From assembly GCA_038373865.1 (NCBI GenBank), contig JAXGGA010005870.1, positions 1-64,000 of the forward strand: a stretch of 64,000 nucleotides of DNA, written 5' to 3'. Below are positions 58,574-64,000 of this stretch, in pieces; within the stretch, counting starts at the first letter, position 1, and every line of letters begins with the position of its first letter. Source of the stretch: Uloborus plumipes (lineage: Eukaryota > Arthropoda > Arachnida > Araneae > Uloboridae). The translations under genes and the position numbers were made by a program. Below the pieces are notes generated by a model. That model saw only the letters and a program-made list of their open reading frames with translations, was not told the origin of the DNA and did not search any database.

Positions 58574-59878
58574 TCTCCTACTGTGGATACACATGCTAGT
58601 GAGAAGAAAAGAACAAAAATCAACCTCCAACATTGATTGACGCAGCATTTAAATCTGTGAGTTGGTGGAAGAACGGAACAAGTCAGGTCTTTGTTCCCTT
58701 CTTCCAACTAATTACGCAAACCTAAGGCTAAGGAAGCACTGTTGCCGTGAATCTTTATCATTTGGTTGGATAACAAATTCTATCATAACCTACCTATTTT
58801 GTTTTGATAAAAAATTCAGTTTTGAAATTTCTTAGTGAAAGTTCGCAAATATGTCATCCATGTTTAATAAACATATTTTTTGATTATTTTGTTGTCCTAA
58901 TCAATTTTTCTAAATATTGTTACAATAATCTTTCATTAAACAAGGACTTTTTCAAACAAACATCATACCTGTAAGCTGTTTTACTTGAAAATGCCTATAC
59001 CATCGCATTAGTTTCAAGAAGGGAACAAATCCAACTACTTTGATAGCCCGTAAATCCTTACATACAATAGATAAACTCAAAATGTAAAATACATCCAATT
59101 ACTTTAAAGGTAGATAATGCTACAAATGAATCAGAAAAAAATAAAAAAATAATTCAGTATTTTAGGTTCTTTTCGATTTCCCGAAAAACTACTTTTTGGA
59201 TTTGTTCCCTTCTTGAAACTGCCGATTCAATTAACAACGAATTCCAATCTTCCCCACTGAATCTCTCTCGCTAAAAAACGAAAACTTTTTCACTTATTAT
59301 TGACGTTGCTGTGGTTCCAGCAAATGAACTGTTTTTAGCTTAAACCCTTTAAGGACCGGTGTGGGAGATATATGTTTACTAGTTTCAAGCTTTTTGCGCA
59401 AACTATCAAATACATTTCATTCCGTGTAAAAGAGAAACCAGAATCTTAATGTTAGCATAAAGAGAAGAGTTGTCTTTCAATAAAATCTATATACTTTCTT
59501 TTCTTTTTTAAACTGAACATCAAATCTGAACGTTTTGTAAAAATGTATCAAGTTCTTTGAACGGTTCTCAAAAATTAGGATCTGTTTTAATATTTTTTTC
59601 AACTAAAATAGGTAATAACAATCACAAGTAAAATATCGAAATGAAAACACTATTTCTTTTTTTTCTGAATTAGTAGAGCATATGAAGATAAAGTACTACG
59701 TCTAACAAAAAAAATCGAAAATTTAGTTGATGCTTTTTCTTAAATCTTTTCCACTGATCAATTGATTTCAATGTAATGCAGAAATCATTCAACCAACTAA
59801 AAATTACCTAATCAATTTGATTCTCGGCACCTATAATACGACTCAACAATCCCCCCCACCCCTCTCTCTCCCTGGCAG
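58574..59878. other. NCKX intron sequence, nothing else recognised
   Basis: A short inverted pair (GCAGTTTGAAGAAGGGAACG-like near 57870 and TTGTTCCCTTCTTGAAACTG near 59202, also near 58690 and 59015) suggests another decayed element. The exon c polypyrimidine tract (CCCCCCCACCCCTCTCTCTCC) ends the intron. Confidence 0.4.
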
Positions 59879-59985
59879 GCTCCTTCATAACCGAAGACGA
59901 CATCGGCGTCGGAACTGTGGTAGGATCTGCTGTCTTCAACATCCTGGGCATCACGGGGGTCGTCGGAATCCTGCTCTGGAAAGAG
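59879..59985 (+). CDS. NCKX-type exchanger, exon c (alpha-1 repeat, second part)
   Basis: Acceptor TGGCAG, donor GTAGGT, 107 nt, phases 1 in and 0 out. It encodes SFITEDDIGVGTVVGSAVFN then ILGITGVVGILLWKE. GTVVGSAVFNIL is the second alpha-1 helix, with the conserved Asn that lines the ion path. ITEDDIGVGT matches the re-entrant linker typical of the family. Confidence 0.95.
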
Positions 59986-59998
59986 GTAGGTCTCTATA

Positions 59999-60178
59999 CT
60001 AAAATGCAACTTGACTTGGCACTGACGTCATTACGGGTGGAGCCAATAAGAGCTCACAAGCAGTCAGCGATCTCCTCTAATTCGCCAAATAGTCTGTGAC
60101 GTTTTATCTAGCTCTTTTTTCATAGGCTAACGTCACGCAAACGTCACGATGTTTTTGCCAAGAAACGTTGCATTTTAG
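59999..60178. mobile_element. 180-bp MITE family D (copy 2), 13 bp past NCKX exon c
   Basis: Inverted ends CTAAAATGCAAC / GTTGCATTTTAG are flanked by TATA (59995-59998 and 60179-60182). Sister of 30658-30838. It contains TGACGTCA at 60023-60030. The insertion follows the GTAGGT donor almost immediately. Confidence 0.85.
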
Positions 60179-60398
60179 TATAGACGTAGTAGCATTGTAA
60201 ACTAGATAAATTAAAGCTCGGAATACTTGAAGAGTCTCGGTTTTATTTCATTTCATTACGAAATTTCTTTGATCTGTTACTTCGCATATAAAGCAATATT
60301 GTGGGGCGGGACCTTTCGACAACTTCAAATCAGAATACGGAAGTCCCTTCCAAACAGGTAGCGATTTGGAATTGACCACAACAAAAGTATTTGATTTG

Positions 60399-60560
60399 CA
60401 GTGGCGTAACGAGAATTTTTTCATGGGGGAGGGGCAGGGGTGCCCATCCCCCCCCCCCGCCCCCCCAAGCTCAATGGCATCAATTTTTTAAAAGTACTGA
60501 ATATGCGCAGAACAGAATCGCTTTTTTTCTCTTCCAGATATTCCAAGCACACACACACAC

Positions 60561-60592
<32 letters not shown>

Positions 60593-60910
60593 AAAGAAAT
60601 AATTGTAATTAAAAAAATAAATTAATGAATAATTTTCATTTAAAAAATCAGTGAATAATTTAAATTAAAAAAATGAATAAATAATTTAAATAAATAAGTT
60701 TTAAAAAATCCCCCCCAAAAATTTTGATGGCGCAACTTGCGCCATAATCCCCCCCTGTGGGCACTCCTGGGGAGGGGGGAACATCTGAAATGTTTCGAAA
60801 ATGAAGATTGAAAAGCGCAATTTTATGTCCTTTCATGTGTGCTCATACTGCTGTTTTGTGGGGAGAGGCGTCTGACTCCCTATCCCCTCTAGGCTACGCC
60901 TCGTTTTAAT
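60399..60910. repeat. Interspersed G/C-tract repeat with (TAAA)n
   Basis: It starts CAGTGGCGTAACGAG and ends near CTAGGCTACGCCTCG. It contains C12/C7 runs, (AC)7, (TAAA)9 and a GGCGCAACTTGCGCC palindrome. The GGCGTA ends hint at a hAT-type element, but the 8-bp flanks do not match. Confidence 0.45.
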
Positions 60911-61101
60911 TATGCAAAGAGCTGTGTAGTGTAGGGCCTACCTCTTTTGTGGAATACAAAGTACACTACGAATAATATAACCCTTTATAGATAGTACTAA
61001 TCTAATTTAAGTCATGCATTCAAATTTGATGGGAGGGAATGTTCTTCATTTTCCCGATCCAAACGTATCGAGAACTATATCCTGCTGTCTCTGTGTCCTA
61101 G

Positions 61102-61202
61102 GTTCTGGACATCGATTGGTTCCCCATCGCCAGGGATTGCGTTGTGTATGCCTTGACAGTGTTGACCCTCTTCTTAATCATCTCCGACAACATTGTCCAT
61201 TG
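61102..61202 (+). CDS. NCKX-type exchanger, exon d
   Basis: Acceptor TCCTAG, donor GTGAGT, 101 nt, phase 0 in and phase 2 out (TG|). It encodes VLDIDWFPIARDCVVYALTV then LTLFLIISDNIVH. The W-x-P/A-x-x-RD block followed by a hydrophobic helix matches the segment after the alpha-1 repeat in NCKX3/4-type proteins. The next exon should begin by completing Trp, and I do not find it before 64000. The cytoplasmic loop and alpha-2 repeat are therefore outside the window. Confidence 0.93.
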
Positions 61203-61248
61203 GTGAGTGGTTTATATTATTCAACCGCGACGAGATGGCCGGTGTCAA

Positions 61249-63080
61249 TCAAATGAGAAAATGAGTCCATTCCTTAAAATAGGTAGAGAAGGAAGAAACT
61301 CCAGTGTGACATATTTGCAAGTTTAGCGACATTTTGGCGAAGTGATAAATTTTATGAAATTCTAGCTGACCCGGCGAACTTTGTTCCGCCTTAAAGGCAA
61401 TAAATAAGAAAATTTTTGAATTTATTAAGTTTTTTATTATTAGAAAATACAAAAAAAAAAAAAAAAATAAGTACCTACATTAATCATTCATTATTGTTTC
61501 TGTATTTTAGTACATAGGTTGCTCTTCACTAAAGTATCTTGTGATGCACAACATTTTTTGTTTTATTATCAGGTGCAAAAAGAAACAACGCAGATGGTCT
61601 TCCGACCCGTAAACATGCCACATATAATTGACCATGGGAAAAACAGTGATGTTCTAGATTCAAACCACAAATTTTAAGGAATGGCCTTCTGATTTGTTAA
61701 AGGTCATACAAATGCAAGACGGATCGGAAATGGAAGTCTTTTAAATTCAAACGGCATATCGGTTGGGATCATCGAGATCCTAGGAATGAGCAATCGTTTC
61801 TGACAGCTTATCACATATAAATTTCAAGGGAAGTAACGCGTTTGTTAAACATTTATTTCACGACAAAGACAAATAACACTCAACGCACCGCTAACTTACA
61901 ACCTGTTTACTGCGCACCGGAAACTGCCAGAACGTGTGCTTTTATGTCGCTCAGCCATGGAGGTGTCAAAAAAGGCTTAGTAAACAGGCTTAGTCAATAA
62001 GACAGTTTTTCTATCTATGTAACTGACACACATAAATTATAGCCTATGTCCGTCTCCTGGCTCTAAGCTACCTACCCACCAATTTTTAGCCATATCGGTA
62101 CAGCCGTTCTTGAGTTATAAATAGTGTAACTAACACGACTTTCTTTTATATATATAGAAGATAGAATAGTGGTGAGAAGAACAACCTCTTTAACTGCAGT
62201 GCAGGAGCTATCCCATCAAGCGCTTTCTACCTCTCAGCCTCAGAGGCGTAAAAACTCTTAAGTGACAATCGTTTCTGACAGCTTATCACATATAATTTTA
62301 AAGGAAATAACGCGTTTGTTTATAATTTACTTCGCAAAAACGTCAAATAACACTCAACGCACCGCTAACTTACAACCTGTTTGCTGCGCACCGGAAGCTG
62401 CCAGAACGTGTGCTTTATGTCGCTCAGCCACGGAGGTGTCAAAAAAGGCTTAGTAAACAGGCTTAGTCAATAAGACAGCTTTTCTATTTATGTAACTGAC
62501 ACAGATAAATTATAGCCTATGTCCGTCTCCTGGCTCTAAGCAACCTACCCACCAATTTTTAACCATATCGGTACAGCCGTTCTTGAGTTATAAGTAGTGT
62601 AACTAACACGACTTTCTTTTATATATATAGATTAAATAATTCTTCGAGCTTTATAGCAAACCATTTGAAATTTATCGTCTGTAAAATTTATTGCACTTAC
62701 TTACACTATTTAATGCAGCCACAACTGCATTTGGCGAGGAAGTCTTTGCTTTCTTTATTGCAACCCTTATGTTACCATTTTGTTTTTAAATTTAAATGAA
62801 CAGTTGGAGGCGTTGCAGTCAATGGCCAATGGCTGCGGAAATACATAAAACCAAGACCCACCTACTTTCTTGTATCCAATGAGAAATCTTTCTCGATTGT
62901 GCAAAAATTAAAATATTTTCCTCTTTGGCTAATTTCTCAAATTGGGAAACCAATTAAAGGTAAGCAAGGTGACGTATTCAAGCTTTATAACCAATGCCGC
63001 AATTGTGAATCCCATTCCTCAATTTTCATCTGCGTATCACACCTTCCTAAAAATGGACAATCCTGAAAAAAGGAGGAGTC
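61249..63080 (-). repeat. Repeat family X, copy 2, split by an RTE-like insertion
   Basis: 61249-61362 matches the end of family X near 54690-54760, and 62632-63080 matches 54000-54300, both inverted. The sequence between them is a foreign insertion. Confidence 0.55.
61363..62631. mobile_element. Non-LTR (RTE-like) repeat with duplicated 3' part
   Basis: It begins TTCTAGCTGACCCGGCGAAC and ends TTTCTTTTATATATATAG. A block of about 365 bp (CAATCGTTTCTGACAGCTTA ... CTTTTATATATATAG) occurs twice in direct orientation, at about 61785-62158 and 62266-62631. A/T-rich tail and TAGCTGACCCGGCGAAC head are typical of a widespread arthropod retroelement; the clade is my inference. Confidence 0.55.
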
Positions 63081-64000
63081 ATAGGCCATCTATGCGAAGT
63101 TGAATAATATCGATACTGTGTAAAGATGCAAGTTTGTGAATATTCGTCACCTCAGAGCAACAGTACATGGGATATATTACTGTTATTCTGAGGTTCAGAA
63201 GTCTTACTTTTGCTCTAAGGCGACTCAATGTGACATGGTGTACGCATATGCATCGAGATGAATTAGAACATTTTGAGAATCGGAACTCTATAACGGGAAA
63301 TGATTCGCGAATTTGAATAGCGAGGATAATTTCTTCTGATAAAAATTGCATAAATATCCTTTTTGAATTAAGTTCAAGAGTTTAGTGAAAACTTTTTTGG
63401 CTTTTAGACAGTAAGAAGCCAGTTGAGTGGTGTAGTGCCAATGGCAAGAAGTCAATACGCAGCCTCATTAGAAAGAGAAATGGAAGCAGTTTGCAATAAA
63501 GGAGATAAGCTTATTGCATCGCGTATCTTATCAGATAATTTAATTCATAATTCAATCGCTATCATGTTGATAGCTGTAAACCGTCAAAATGCATAAAATT
63601 TGCAAAACGCTTCATTTTGTATCAAACACAATTGTAGAATTTTTAAGGGGGGCTACAGAGTCGGACTTGGGATTCAAATGGTTTAAATTTCAAAAGTATC
63701 GAAGTCGGGACACGGTCGTTTTGCCCGAAACTCTGCCAGAGTTATCGAGTAAGAGTTGGAGTTCAATTCATTTTTGGTATAAGGAGTAGAGTCGGAGTTG
63801 GTCATTTTTCTTCCAACTCGGCAGTCATGTTTATATGACAATAGATACAACACAAAACGACTCCATGCGATGTTGGGTTGCAGGTCATGTGATGATGCAC
63901 TGATAAATAGTCGTGATCTCTACCGGTCCATCAAGCATTTTTAATGGCGACGCATTTTCAAACCTTCATTAAACTTTCAAAGAATGGAGAATGCGTTTAT
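63081..64000. other. No gene seen; downstream NCKX intron
   Basis: A TTTTAG|AC site at 63409 resembles an acceptor, but joining it to exon d (TG|A) creates a stop, so it is not the next exon. A GAGTCGG-rich stretch (63657-63800) looks like part of another dispersed repeat. Confidence 0.4.

Noticed and set aside
63395..63500. Possible next NCKX exon after a TTTTAG acceptor
   Set aside because: Joining TG from exon d to AC gives a TGA stop, and the sequence does not resemble the family.

Overview
This is an AT-rich, intron-rich, repeat-rich animal nuclear sequence. Protein similarity, the TE mix (TTAA elements, hAT, mariner, Helitron, tRNA-headed SINEs) and the splice signals point to an arthropod. 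A chelicerate such as a spider is my best guess, but the species is inference. There is no operon structure, no rRNA, no convincing functional tRNA and no CRISPR. Most ORFs of 60 to 120 codons are chance frames in repeats.

Three host genes can be supported. (1) Minus strand, 17548 to 15244: a three-exon gene for a 199-residue single-PDZ protein with an acidic Pro-rich tail; a possible 5' noncoding exon ends at 19377. (2) Minus strand, 38567 to 29014: a two-exon gene for a 218-residue secreted-type Gly/Gln/Tyr repeat protein. It has a TATA promoter near 38640 and one 8.9-kb intron packed with mobile elements. (3) Plus strand, 55270 to 61202 and running off the window: four internal exons of an SLC24/NCKX-type K+-dependent Na+/Ca2+ exchanger carrying the alpha-1 repeat. 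A truncated ORF of unknown type also runs off the left edge (278 to 1, minus).

The rest is mainly transposon strata. Many elements can be bounded to the base by target-site duplications. With 8-bp TSDs (hAT type): 3494-3654, 24670-25785, 30916-31082, 38981-39261, 49814-52462, 50031-50756, and 44197-44367 (7 of 8 matching). With TTAA TSDs: 8340-8853, 44627-45169, 47257-52769, 51016-51715, 53212-53730. With TA or TATA: 491-638, 5640-5815, 30658-30838, 31746-35403, 37613-38154 (mariner), 57929-58569, 59999-60178. With TTA: 56799-57842. A Helitron lies at 27179-27814. Region 47.2-52.8 kb is a nest of four elements. Region 31.7-35.4 kb is a two-layer nest whose inner element has about 0.7-kb inverted arms and a transposase-like fragment. 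A 307-codon relative of that fragment lies at 21415-22338.

The most interesting signals are: (a) perfect AGGTCAnnnTGACCT (vitellogenin/ERE-type) palindromes repeated inside two unrelated mobile elements, symmetrically subterminal in one; (b) the transposase-like family with an SHGK-x(3)-DGVGG motif, which I cannot assign to a superfamily; and (c) insertions into the NCKX introns, including a 641-bp hairpin and a MITE 13 bp past a splice donor.
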